From a virus: 32,635 nt of DNA. Shown piece by piece: positions 14,598 to 21,316 of this stretch. Both the position numbers and the translations under genes were made by a program. The stretch covers positions 1 to 32,635 of the IMG/VR virus record IMGVR_UViG_3300043444_000128, one strand, 5' to 3'. Under the pieces are notes generated by a model, which worked only from the letters and a program-made list of their open reading frames with translations, ran no database searches and had not been told where the DNA came from. Every line of letters begins with the position of its first letter. Position 1 is the stretch's first letter.

Positions 14598-15232
14598 CCT
14601 ATCTTTATTTTCTCTTTTGCTCGTTCAATATCTTGCTCGTTGTAATCTATATAAAATTGTTTGATTCTTTCGTGTTTAGGTATGTGATCAAAATTATGCT
14701 GGGCCTCAACGTAAGCTCTTAACTCTTGGCTTTCATCAATTAAATTCTGTTTCCAGTGTTCTCTGCGGATCTCATCCTCAAGGATTAAGTAAGGCGTATT
14801 GATTAGGCAGTAAACAACCAAAGCTCTACGCTTACCGGTCAACCACATATAAGCCTGCATTTGCCAATAATAATCCGTGTTTGGTAAATCATCTTCAAAG
14901 AACGGAAACGTACTTGCGGACCAACTAACCTTAGTATCTATAATCAGATCATTTGTAATTACATCCGGAGTACCTTTAACAAAATCATTCTGGAATTTCT
15001 CTTCATTCTTAAATACAAATCCAAGATCTAAAACATCAGCAACTAATTGTATTGCTTCATCTTCTGTTTGGTTACCCTTGTCCGTGTATCTGGAATTAAA
15101 CTCTTTGTAAATTCCGTATTTATCCTGTAATACTATTTCTTTAATGTAGCTTTTAGCGGTCTGAGAAAGCAGCTCCCCTTTTGATCGGGGAGTAGCCATC
15201 ATTTTACCTAAAGCAGAGGCTCTAACTTTCAT
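14561..15232 (-). CDS. YqaJ/RecE-like exonuclease (PD-(D/E)XK)
   Basis: The 223-aa protein opens with RASALGKMMATPRSKGELLS, the start typical of phage YqaJ-like exonucleases. Core nuclease motifs are TEDEAIQ (56-62), KGTPDVI (86-92, Asp90), LIIDTKVSW (96-104, Asp99 and Lys101) and WQMQAYMWLTG (123-133). Such enzymes resect double-stranded DNA to give 3' tails for an annealing protein. The ERF gene lies just upstream with ATGA coupling, completing a Red-like recombination pair. Intact. Confidence 0.85.
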   Translation of the reverse strand: MKVRASALGKMMATPRSKGELLSQTAKSYIKEIVLQDKYGIYKEFNSRYTDKGNQTEDEAIQLVADVLDLGFVFKNEEKFQNDFVKGTPDVITNDLIIDTKVSWSASTFPFFEDDLPNTDYYWQMQAYMWLTGKRRALVVYCLINTPYLILEDEIRREHWKQNLIDESQELRAYVEAQHNFDHIPKHERIKQFYIDYNEQDIERAKEKIKIGCEMYNNLMGKN

Positions 15233-15756
15233 AGTGCATTTAAGATATCAATTTGACCTTGAGTTAATGCAAATGCTTTTTCTAAATTCTCACGCTTGTA
15301 AGATCCAGCTATAATTGCTTTTACTGCTTCTTGAAATCTTTTTTCGTCAATACTTGGTAATATCTTTTCTTTCTTTACTTGTTCTCCAGAAGCATCCGTG
15401 TCTTTGTCCGTTACTAATGCAAGGCTACTGGCTAATGCATATCTGCGGTAATAGGTTACTCCAGATCCAAACGACTGGTAATCATTCATACCTTTTAAAC
15501 TTACGCTTGGGATTTCAGTGCGACTTTCAAGGCTTTCTCCGCTTTCTATATGGAAAATAACGGTATCTAAGTAATTAACACCATCCTTTGAATTAAGCAA
15601 CTGTGTAAATCCTAATCCGTGTTTTTTTAATAGTGGATTGATTTTGTCAAATATTGTTGGAAGATCAGCATACGAGTAACCAAATCCTTGCGTTCCTTTG
15701 TGAATTACCGGAACCTCTTGCTGAAACGATGCCAGCGCTTTAAATAAATTTTTCAT
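15229..15756 (-). CDS. erf: ERF family single-strand annealing protein
   Basis: The start at 15756 (MKNLFKALASFQQEVPVIHK) is preferred because the promoter would start transcription near 15774, so the longer open frame is not transcribed. ERF family features are the N-terminal helix followed by GFGYSYADLPTIFDKINPLL, the strand run with NYLDTVIFHIESGESL, and FGSGVTYYRRYALASSLAL before a DKDTDAS acidic segment. ERF proteins anneal ssDNA and promote phage genome circularisation and recombination. At 175 aa it is near the usual length. First gene of its operon. Confidence 0.88.
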   Translation of the reverse strand: MKNLFKALASFQQEVPVIHKGTQGFGYSYADLPTIFDKINPLLKKHGLGFTQLLNSKDGVNYLDTVIFHIESGESLESRTEIPSVSLKGMNDYQSFGSGVTYYRRYALASSLALVTDKDTDASGEQVKKEKILPSIDEKRFQEAVKAIIAGSYKRENLEKAFALTQGQIDILNAL

Positions 15757-15780
15757 TGTTTTTAGTTTTGAATTATAGAA

Positions 15781-15809
15781 CAAATATAATATTATTTTTC
15801 AATATAAAA
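15781..15809 (-). promoter_or_regulatory. Bacteroidota-type promoter (recombination operon)
   Basis: The -7 box TATATTTG (15788-15781) is preceded by a spacer nearly identical to that of the 12497 and 20876 promoters. The -33 position holds TTT rather than TTG, so it may be somewhat weaker. It lies in the short gap between the 127-aa gene and erf; transcription should begin near 15774. Confidence 0.65.
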
Positions 15810-15828
15810 TAGTTTCCAAAAAATATTT

Positions 15829-16212
15829 TTAAATTTTTTTAGCCAAACTAATATCCAGCATTCCGTAAGTTTTCTCAATCCGTTCCGTGTTTTTAAATTC
15901 AGTTGTCTTTGGCATCCTGCTATCTGTTTGCCATTGTGGTTCAATCCAACGTAAATCAAAAACAAATACTCCTTTTGGTGTTGAGTTTATATACAATGGT
16001 ATGTTGTTAAATATTGTGTAATGAGCCATAAGTTCCGTGTACTTGTCTATTTCGATCATTAAGCTGGAGTAATGCGTATTTCTTGATTTTAGTTCTATTC
16101 GTGTTTTGTACTGATCGCTGTAACAATCCCACCTGCTATATTGATCATCTGCTCTGATTAAATCTGGAAAGTAAGTTTGCTTTAAATAGTCGAATAGTTT
16201 AGCTTCGTTCAT
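15829..16212 (-). CDS. Putative PD-(D/E)XK-type nuclease (127 aa)
   Basis: The segment YSRWDCYSDQYKTRIELKSR (25-44) has the D-x(n)-(E)-x-K arrangement (Asp29, Glu40, Lys42) of restriction-endonuclease-like folds, preceded by a helical start (MNEAKLFDYLKQTYFPDLIR). A C-terminal alpha-beta part follows. A small Holliday junction or flap nuclease is plausible beside NinG, but the assignment is based on a short motif. ATGA overlap with ninG; last gene of its operon. Confidence 0.55.
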   Translation of the reverse strand: MNEAKLFDYLKQTYFPDLIRADDQYSRWDCYSDQYKTRIELKSRNTHYSSLMIEIDKYTELMAHYTIFNNIPLYINSTPKGVFVFDLRWIEPQWQTDSRMPKTTEFKNTERIEKTYGMLDISLAKKI

Positions 16213-16727
16213 AATTGCTTAATTTTTTCTTTGTAGTGTTTAATTAGATCTCTGAGTTCTTCTCTGGTATACTTTACTGACTTATGCGCTTTTTCGTGTA
16301 GCTGCATTAATCTTTCTCCTCCGATACGCTGCTCAATTCCTATTTGGTATTGTATAAGGTTTCCGTGTTTCCATTGGTTACAGGCTACGCATTGACCGTG
16401 TACGTTATCTTCATCAAAGGTTACTGCTTTATGTCCTCCAGAACTAAAATAATGCCCGGCGTCAAATTTATCTTCCAGCTTTGATCCACAACTGATGCAA
16501 GGTTGAGCCTTATCTCTTTCTCGTATATACTTGTTAAATACAATCTGAGCTGCTTTCATTAATTCCTGTACGGTTTCAATTTCAGCTTTCATTTTCTTTT
16601 TCGTCTTTTTCCAATTCTGATCCTTTGCTTCACTTACCCATACTTTAACGCATTCCGGATCAAAGCAAAATTTTTGGTTAAAACGTACCGGCTCAAATTT
16701 CTGCTTACAATTTTTGCATCTGGGCAT
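16209..16727 (-). CDS. ninG: NinG-like recombination nuclease
   Basis: The N-terminal zinc finger is CKNCKQKF...FCFDPEC (Cys4, Cys7, Cys21, Cys26), then a long Lys-rich helix, then an HNH-like metal centre: CISCGS (77-82), DAGHYFS (89-95), NVHGQCVACNQWKHGN (108-123). This arrangement matches lambda NinG (Rap), which acts on branched recombination intermediates. At 172 aa it is close to the usual length. It overlaps the 87-aa zinc-ribbon gene by 23 bp. Confidence 0.88.
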   Translation of the reverse strand: MPRCKNCKQKFEPVRFNQKFCFDPECVKVWVSEAKDQNWKKTKKKMKAEIETVQELMKAAQIVFNKYIRERDKAQPCISCGSKLEDKFDAGHYFSSGGHKAVTFDEDNVHGQCVACNQWKHGNLIQYQIGIEQRIGGERLMQLHEKAHKSVKYTREELRDLIKHYKEKIKQL

Positions 16728-16968
16728 CTTTTAGGAATTTAAGTGCTTGATTTTTATTTTTAAATTGATGTATTACAAATTTTCGTTCTGTGAAGTCGTA
16801 TCGGACTGCTCGTAATTCAGACAACACTCTTGCTCGTGTGCATCTCTTACAACTGAACAGAGTTCCTCTTCTGCTTTTAAGATTGTATTCTCGTCTATTT
16901 TGGTCGAATTTATCGAGCGTTTTAAACTGGTAACAAGACCAACATTGTACTTTGTCATTTGTTTTCAT
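16705..16968 (-). CDS. Zinc-ribbon small protein (87 aa)
   Basis: Two Cys pairs, CWSC (9-12) and CKRC (40-43), separated by a basic stretch predict a zinc ribbon. The C-terminal half is basic and helical (KFVIHQFKNKNQALKFLKDA). It may bind nucleic acid and overlaps ninG by 23 bp and the upstream gene by 14 bp. A second open frame within this locus (16773-16958) lacks such motifs and I reject it. Confidence 0.6.
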   Translation of the reverse strand: MKTNDKVQCWSCYQFKTLDKFDQNRREYNLKSRRGTLFSCKRCTRARVLSELRAVRYDFTERKFVIHQFKNKNQALKFLKDAQMQKL

Positions 16969-17182
16969 TATATACTTCTATGATAGACCAACCGCTTTTG
17001 CCTGTATGTGCTTTCATTGCTACTTTAGTTCCAAATTCTAGCATTCTTTCTTTCTCCATTTCTTTGGCTTTTCTCAATGCCTCATCTGCCATTTCTTTCC
17101 ATTGGCCAAAGTTTAAATTACCCATTTGCCATTTGCGCTCCATTTCGAGCATCTCTTCGTGGTAAAATTCTACTGCTGTCAT
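16955..17182 (-). CDS. Hypothetical helical protein (75 aa)
   Basis: The product begins MTAVEFYHEEMLEMERKWQM and is a charged helix with a short beta end (GKSGWSIIEVYNENK). It has no known domain. The 62-bp gap before it (17183-17244) is AT-rich with repeated ATATAAA/ACGTAAAAA-like words but no clear promoter. Function is unknown. Confidence 0.55.
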   Translation of the reverse strand: MTAVEFYHEEMLEMERKWQMGNLNFGQWKEMADEALRKAKEMEKERMLEFGTKVAMKAHTGKSGWSIIEVYNENK

Positions 17183-17244
17183 ATTTATATGTTTTTACGT
17201 ATATTTTCGTTTATATTCGTGTTTTTATATGCTTAGGCGTATAG

Positions 17245-17541
17245 TTAAAGGTCTATGTCTTTAAACTTTAGTTCGTCTTTTAGTTCCTGAAAAGCCACTC
17301 GGAGCTGAGCGTTACGTCTTGCAAGCTGATTGAGTTCTCGGTTTAGTCCTTTGATCTCGTTTTCCATTTCGATGATTACCAATTCAGTCTTGAGCAGTTG
17401 CTCTTCCGATTCTTTACTTCCGTTAATGTAGTCTTTGGCATCAGGTTTGTCAATCTCAAGTTTTTCACGTACGTTCTTGATGCGTTCTCGCACTACCCAA
17501 ATCGTGTTCTTAGCCCATAATATTTTAAGTGATAAATCCAT
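17245..17541 (-). CDS. Coiled-coil protein (98 aa)
   Basis: The sequence has long heptad-patterned helix, for example LKTELVIIEMENEIKGLNRE then LNQLARRNAQLRVAFQELKD. It starts one base after the helicase stop. It could be a helicase partner or a small structural protein; nothing in the sequence decides. Confidence 0.55.
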   Translation of the reverse strand: MDLSLKILWAKNTIWVVRERIKNVREKLEIDKPDAKDYINGSKESEEQLLKTELVIIEMENEIKGLNRELNQLARRNAQLRVAFQELKDELKFKDIDL

Positions 17542-17542
17542 T

Positions 17543-18430
17543 TTAAAAAGGTGTTTTAAGTTGCACTGGTGGTTTTACTCTGAAATTCTTTAGCGGATCA
17601 ACTGCGTTAATTTCAAAACCAACACCGGAGTTAAAATTACAAATAATTGGCTCATTCAAAAGCGTATGCTTTCCGCCTGTTTCTGTATCCTTAACTTTTT
17701 CAACGTTGATCCAAGTTGAATATTTCCATTCTGGGTGCTTAATTAAACGGTGTATTACAAACATATCATCACATCGGTTTAGGAAAGCCTTGCCTCCTTC
17801 AATGTGATCCTTAAGCGGTGGTTTCAAATGTCCTTTCCAATCTCCGTCTTGATATAAATTTGCGTTTCTGCCGGATTCCGTGTTTGGATGGGTATTTATG
17901 TATAAAGTTTTTCCGGTACTATTTACAAACTGTCGGGCGTTATTCATAAAAGTATAATTGCCATCAAATGTCATTTGCCGATCAAGTCCCGTGAATGGAT
18001 CAATCAAACAAACATCCGCCTCTGATTGTACAAATAAATCAAACAACTCTTCTGGTTTATACAGCTTTGAATTGTCTACAAACGTAAAGAACTGTTCTAA
18101 ATATGCGGTGTGTCTGTGGATCTCATCGTAACTTAATTGCTTGAATGGTTTACCGGAATACATCTGTACGAGATCTCTAAGTATCTGGCCCTTTTGGTTT
18201 TCTCCGGACCATAAACAAAAACTTAATCCGTGTTGTAATGCGAGGTTTAAAAAGTACCAATTAATCCAGTACGTCTTACCTACGTTGTCGTGGCCTAAAA
18301 TGATGTTTACTTGTTTAGGTTTGAATTTTAAGTGCTCGTCTAAATAGCATCCGATACCTAAACCCTGTTTGATTTTTCCGTCTTTATAATCCAGTAAATA
18401 CTGAATTGAATCACCCTTGTTTTTTAGCAT
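17543..18430 (-). CDS. RecA/DnaB-type replicative helicase domain ATPase
   Basis: The 295-aa protein is a compact RecA-fold ATPase: Walker A GHDNVGKT (46-53), a following LWSGENQKGQI segment (73-83), Walker B VCLIDPFTGLD (140-150) and a sensor-type LYINTHPNTESG (176-187). This fits DnaB/Twinkle-like helicases without a primase or N-terminal domain. It is coupled (20-bp overlap) to the replication-initiator-like gene, so the pair probably loads and drives the replication fork. DnaB-like versus RepA-like cannot be decided by eye. Confidence 0.78.
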   Translation of the reverse strand: MLKNKGDSIQYLLDYKDGKIKQGLGIGCYLDEHLKFKPKQVNIILGHDNVGKTYWINWYFLNLALQHGLSFCLWSGENQKGQILRDLVQMYSGKPFKQLSYDEIHRHTAYLEQFFTFVDNSKLYKPEELFDLFVQSEADVCLIDPFTGLDRQMTFDGNYTFMNNARQFVNSTGKTLYINTHPNTESGRNANLYQDGDWKGHLKPPLKDHIEGGKAFLNRCDDMFVIHRLIKHPEWKYSTWINVEKVKDTETGGKHTLLNEPIICNFNSGVGFEINAVDPLKNFRVKPPVQLKTPF

Positions 18431-18980
18431 ATTGTCTTAGTATTTGTAATTCTCTTGGTTCTTCTATTTCGGTTGTCTTTTTGTTTTTACTCAACCACTT
18501 ATTAGCTGTCAAATATAAGGAAGTATAATTTTTATTTCCCTTATAATTTTGAATTGCATCTAAAACTTCATCAATCTCAGTAATGGAATATTTATCCAAT
18601 AGCTTTTCAACATCAGCATTTGATATAGACAAGTGAGCGAAGCTTCTATATATATCTTTAGATATAACTTTATCTTTATCTTTTTCTTTATCGGCATTTT
18701 TAGCATCATTTGGTATGCGGTCGGATGCGGTGGCATCCCATCGCTTACGTGCGTTTTCGCTGTTACGTTTACAAATGTCCTCGTATTTTTGTAGATCTCT
18801 TTTTAAAGTTTGTTTTATAGGTTCAAAAACTACTTCTGTAAACTGATCACTTTCAGGGTTGTTATCATTAACATACTCAAGTATATGTTTAAATAACTTA
18901 CCAGCTTGTTCATCGCTTAATTTGTTTATCGTATGGATTAAATCCGAATACAGTATAAACCCTTTTTTGTCTTTTGCCAT
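18411..18980 (-). CDS. Replication initiation / helicase-loading-like protein (189 aa)
   Basis: The N-terminal about 80 residues (KGFILYSDLIHTINKLSDEQ, then AGKLFKHILEYV and VVFEPIKQTLKRDLQKYEDI) match a domain common at the start of Bacteroidota phage replication proteins (DUF6291-type, from memory). A Lys/Asp-rich linker follows (ADKEKDKDKVISKD), then a helical C-terminal region with NYTSLYLTANKWLSK, as in DnaD-like or O-like initiators. It begins the replication operon behind a promoter and a hairpin leader. Confidence 0.65.
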   Translation of the reverse strand: MAKDKKGFILYSDLIHTINKLSDEQAGKLFKHILEYVNDNNPESDQFTEVVFEPIKQTLKRDLQKYEDICKRNSENARKRWDATASDRIPNDAKNADKEKDKDKVISKDIYRSFAHLSISNADVEKLLDKYSITEIDEVLDAIQNYKGNKNYTSLYLTANKWLSKNKKTTEIEEPRELQILRQYAKKQG

Positions 18981-18996
18981 TTTACTGCCTTAAAAT

Positions 18997-19048
18997 AAAA
19001 AAGCCCTTTCAGTGTTCCCGAGGCAGCGGTACTAACCAAAAGAGCTTT
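18997..19048 (-). terminator. Terminator-like hairpin in the leader of the replication operon
   Basis: On the minus strand AAAGCTCTTT (19048-19039) pairs with AAAGGGCTTT (19009-19000), a 10-bp stem with one G-U, a 29-nt loop and then a T6 run (19002-18997). It lies between the predicted start site (about 19075) and the gene starting at 18980. It could end the upstream operon, act as an attenuator, or terminate a short RNA of about 75 nt. Confidence 0.65.
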
Positions 19049-19081
19049 CAATAATGTTTTTTCGTGGCCTGCCTGCCGAAA

Positions 19082-19113
19082 CAAATATAATAATTATTTT
19101 AATAACTTATCAA
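19082..19113 (-). promoter_or_regulatory. Bacteroidota-type promoter (replication operon)
   Basis: TTG (19113-19111), a 21-bp AT-rich spacer and TATATTTG (19089-19082) on the minus strand. The -33 box and spacer overlap the final codons of the 96-aa gene. Expected start near 19075, giving a leader of about 95 nt before the initiator gene. Confidence 0.7.
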
Positions 19114-19384
19114 AAGTAAAGTTTTCTTTTACCCATTGTCTAAATGCACGTTGAATGTCTATCTGTTGGTTCTGAGCATCTGCATCAGCACTGTCAATTA
19201 TTAGCCTATCCGTTTTTCTGATCTCATCCAGAAACATATTTGCTCGGCGTTTGACGTTCTTTTTAAAGATATTAGCATCGTTAAGATCTTCAATGTAATC
19301 CCCAAGCACTGGGAGTATTGCAGTTAGTACAATAAGCTTTTCTAAATTACGCTTTACTGCTTCGGTGTATTCTTCTTTTTCCAT
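19094..19384 (-). CDS. Hypothetical helical protein (96 aa)
   Basis: The product begins MEKEEYTEAVKRNLEKLIVL and is all-helical with a basic middle (FKKNVKRRANMFLDEIRKTD). It is the last gene of the first early operon. No family recognised; small early phage proteins of this kind often target host functions, but nothing here shows which. Confidence 0.55.
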   Translation of the reverse strand: MEKEEYTEAVKRNLEKLIVLTAILPVLGDYIEDLNDANIFKKNVKRRANMFLDEIRKTDRLIIDSADADAQNQQIDIQRAFRQWVKENFTFDKLLK

Positions 19385-19385
19385 T

Positions 19386-19613
19386 TTATAGTTTATTTAT
19401 TTCTTGTTTAACTTCATTCCAATAATTTAAGTGGTCCCAACCATTTGTTGCATCGGTTAATTTTGCAAAATCTATTAACTCATTAACTGCAATTACAGCG
19501 CATTGCTTGGCGTGGTATTCACTATCAAAAGCATATTCGGTTACGTTATCCCATTCAACTGTATGCTCCATAAATTGATCTACTAATTCAATTGCTTTTT
19601 CTTTTGGTGTCAT
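19386..19613 (-). CDS. Hypothetical protein (75 aa)
   Basis: The sequence MTPKEKAIELVDQFMEHTVE continues as an acidic helical protein containing DSEYHAKQCAVIAVNELIDF. It resembles short helical proteins common in Bacteroidota phage and host genomes beginning MTPKEKA.ELV.KF, whose role is unknown to me. ATGA coupling with the 184-aa gene upstream. Confidence 0.6.
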   Translation of the reverse strand: MTPKEKAIELVDQFMEHTVEWDNVTEYAFDSEYHAKQCAVIAVNELIDFAKLTDATNGWDHLNYWNEVKQEINKL

Positions 19614-20164
19614 AGGAATTTTTTTAGTTCATTATCATATTCTTCAACTGTCATTGCTTTTTCAAAGCTTACAAATTTACCAAGTAAATAAGCATCATAT
19701 TCATTACGTGCTCTAGTACCAACCATTACAAATCCGTCTTTTTCTACAATGTTTCTAATATCAAGGCAAACATTTTTACGTAAATAATCTTGAGCTTTAG
19801 CCTTGAGTTCATCGTAATATTTTAGCTTGTTAACTACCATTAAATAAGTTGGAGAAACTGAATAAAAAACTGCTTTTACTCTGTAATTATTTTCATCCGT
19901 TTCTTCATCTACTGTAAAATTATCCAAAACTATATCTGGCCTTTGATTATCTAATTTTTTACTTAAATACGAATACAAATGTATTTTTTCACCGGTATAC
20001 ATATTATGCATTTTCATATCGTTATCTAAGTCAAATTTATGAAACATCATTGATCCGTAAATAAGATCTTTCGTTTTATCCTTTTGTCTGTAATCAAAAT
20101 AATATTTAGCCAATTTATTTAGCCTTTGTTGGATTATTTCGTCTTTTTCTAATAGATATCTCAT
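19610..20164 (-). CDS. Hypothetical early protein (184 aa)
   Basis: The product starts MRYLLEKDEIIQQRLNKLAK. It is a charged alpha-beta protein with no motif I recognise (segments YFDYRQKDKTKDLIYGSMMF and VFYSVSPTYLMVVNKLKYYD). It lies in the first early operon, coupled on both sides by ATGA overlaps. Function cannot be assigned. Confidence 0.55.
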   Translation of the reverse strand: MRYLLEKDEIIQQRLNKLAKYYFDYRQKDKTKDLIYGSMMFHKFDLDNDMKMHNMYTGEKIHLYSYLSKKLDNQRPDIVLDNFTVDEETDENNYRVKAVFYSVSPTYLMVVNKLKYYDELKAKAQDYLRKNVCLDIRNIVEKDGFVMVGTRARNEYDAYLLGKFVSFEKAMTVEEYDNELKKFL

Positions 20165-20442
20165 ATTCTTGATTTTACGATTTGGTAAGTTTTTCCATCT
20201 ATATCAGCCATATCAACTTCACGTGATAGCTTGTAATCTTGTCTACCGTACATTAAAAACATCTTGCCAGCGTATTTATACGTATGATCAATTTCTTGCG
20301 TTCCGGAAAGGATATGCTTGCGTAATTCTTCAACCATAGCATCAAAGCAAGGTTCGTTAGTGTACTCAACAATGATCTGCAAACGTTTTGTTTTATGCAG
20401 GATATTCTGAGCTTGGTTATTATAGTATTGTTCTTTAGTCAT
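20161..20442 (-). CDS. Hypothetical early protein (93 aa)
   Basis: The sequence begins MTKEQYYNNQAQNILHKTKR and ends in a beta-rich part (MADIDGKTYQIVKSRI). No domain was recognised. It overlaps the 83-aa membrane protein gene by 8 bp and is ATGA-coupled to the 184-aa gene. Confidence 0.55.
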   Translation of the reverse strand: MTKEQYYNNQAQNILHKTKRLQIIVEYTNEPCFDAMVEELRKHILSGTQEIDHTYKYAGKMFLMYGRQDYKLSREVDMADIDGKTYQIVKSRI

Positions 20443-20686
20443 TGTATTTACGATTATAGCATCCTTCAGCGTATTTTGCCCAAGATCCTTTTAGTTCGTA
20501 ATTAGGTTTCATTTCAGTTTGCGGATCCGGTACCTTAGCATCTAATACAGGCGGCGTATTTGTACTAACCAACCAAACAAAGATTGAAGCGATAGGAATA
20601 AAGAAAATTAAAATGTTTCGGAAAAAGTCTTTGTCATAATCCGATAACTCTTTCCATTCTGCGATAATTGTTTTTACTGTGTTCAT
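20435..20686 (-). CDS. Small membrane protein (83 aa)
   Basis: A charged N-terminal helix is followed by one clear transmembrane segment (ILIFFIPIASIFVWLVS, about 26-42) and a Pro-rich, probably periplasmic tail (PPVLDAKVPDPQTEMKPNYE). An inner-membrane early protein could affect the host envelope or superinfection, but there is no direct evidence. It shares one base with the upstream small gene (TAATG). Confidence 0.6.
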   Translation of the reverse strand: MNTVKTIIAEWKELSDYDKDFFRNILIFFIPIASIFVWLVSTNTPPVLDAKVPDPQTEMKPNYELKGSWAKYAEGCYNRKYND

Positions 20687-20853
20687 TATTTCTGTGTTAT
20701 GTGGTTAATTAATTCGTTTATTTCTTGCCAAATAGCGTAGTGTCTTTTAGTAACTGCGTGTAAGTTTCCGTTTGCTTCACGCGCTTCTAAATACTCCTCC
20801 CAAAGTTGACGTTCTCTGGCTTGGATGAACTGGATAATTTCGTTTGCTTTCAT
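20686..20853 (-). CDS. First early gene, small protein (55 aa)
   Basis: The frame is MKANEIIQFIQARERQLWEE... through ...INELINHITQK, a charged helical protein. Its start lies about 16 nt downstream of the predicted transcription start of the early promoter at 20876-20904, and its TAA overlaps the next ATG. This placement makes it the first product expected after infection. No domain recognised. Confidence 0.65.
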   Translation of the reverse strand: MKANEIIQFIQARERQLWEEYLEAREANGNLHAVTKRHYAIWQEINELINHITQK

Positions 20854-20875
20854 AGTATTGTTTTAAATGTTTAGA

Positions 20876-20904
20876 CAAAACTAATATTATTTTTTAATAT
20901 ACAA
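20876..20904 (-). promoter_or_regulatory. Bacteroidota-type early promoter
   Basis: TTG (20904-20902), an 18-bp AT-rich spacer and TAGTTTTG (20883-20876) on the minus strand, with predicted start near 20869. It lies at the head of the leftward early operon and shares its spacer sequence with the promoters at 12497 and 15781. Confidence 0.72.
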
Positions 20905-21200
20905 GCTATTTTTTTAAAATATTTTTTTCAATCTTAATGTTTTACCCTGATTTTGTAACAAAGTTTGTCAGGTTTTACCCTTATTTTATACATAAGGTTC
21001 GTATTGTGTATAGATTTTGGCGTTTTGTATACATAAGATTGCACAACTGCCTGAATTTTTCCGAATTATTAATGCAAATAAAACACTATAAAGTGGGAAT
21101 TTTACCGATTATGTCCAGTTTTTTCAACTATAAAGCGGACAAATAGCCAAGTATTTTAAGCTTAAAAGTTGACATTCTCGATTCGCGAATCAAGGATAAC
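20905..21200. other. Gene-free control region, candidate replication origin
   Basis: No convincing gene is seen here. It contains a very AT-rich block (about 20906-20937), an imperfect direct repeat GTTTTACCCTgATTTTgTA (20939-20957) and GTTTTACCCTtATTTTaTA (20972-20990), a second pair TATACATAAGgTT (20987-20999) and TATACATAAGaTT (21028-21040), a third pair ACTATAAAGyGG (21085-21096 and 21127-21138), and two perfect palindromes, TTTTAAGCTTAAAA (21154-21167) and GATTCGCGAATC (21180-21191). Iteron-like repeats beside an AT-rich block at the only large gap fit an origin and/or operator cluster. Confidence 0.5.
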
Positions 21201-21234
21201 AAAAAAGGGTTACCGCTTTCAACTGGCAACCCTT
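21201..21234 (-). terminator. Rho-independent terminator of the late operon
   Basis: On the minus strand AAGGGTTGCC (21234-21225), a 10-nt loop and GGTAACCCTT (21214-21205) form a 10-bp stem with one G-U, followed by T6 (21206-21201). It follows the endolysin/GIY-YIG genes and separates late from early transcription. Confidence 0.85.
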
Positions 21235-21280
21235 CTTCTAATAACACTAAAAACAATTATGCTCTACAAATGTAGCATTT

Positions 21281-21316
21281 AAAATTCATCAACCAAACAA
21301 TATGTTACAAATTTTA
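21281..21316 (-). pseudogene. Orphan 3' end of the endolysin gene
   Basis: On the minus strand this reads KFVTYCLVDEF followed by TAA, against KFVSYCLIDEF and TAG at the real end of the endolysin gene (21872-21909). 27 of 36 bases match, and nearly all differences are at synonymous third positions or give Ser/Thr and Ile/Val changes. It begins right at the stop codon of the GIY-YIG gene and has no start of its own. I interpret it as the resident endolysin C-terminus displaced by insertion of the endonuclease gene. Confidence 0.85.

Noticed and set aside
16773-16958. Alternative minus-strand ORF of 61 aa inside the zinc-ribbon gene
   Set aside because: It lies wholly within the 87-aa frame, which has paired Cys motifs and overlaps on both sides; the alternative has neither.
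17183-17244. AT-rich short repeats before the 75-aa gene
   Set aside because: Words such as ATATAAA and ACGTAAAAA recur, but no TTG/TAnnTTTG spacing is present and the pattern can arise from base composition.
21112-21141. Inverted repeat TGTCC/GGACA around the ACTATAAAG repeat
   Set aside because: Only five base pairs with a loop of 20 bases and no T-run; too weak to call as a hairpin or operator by itself.
20937-21146. Plus-strand ORF of 69 aa in the gene-free region
   Set aside because: It would be the only plus-strand gene, starts within the repeat region, has no coding features or promoter, and overlaps the candidate origin repeats.
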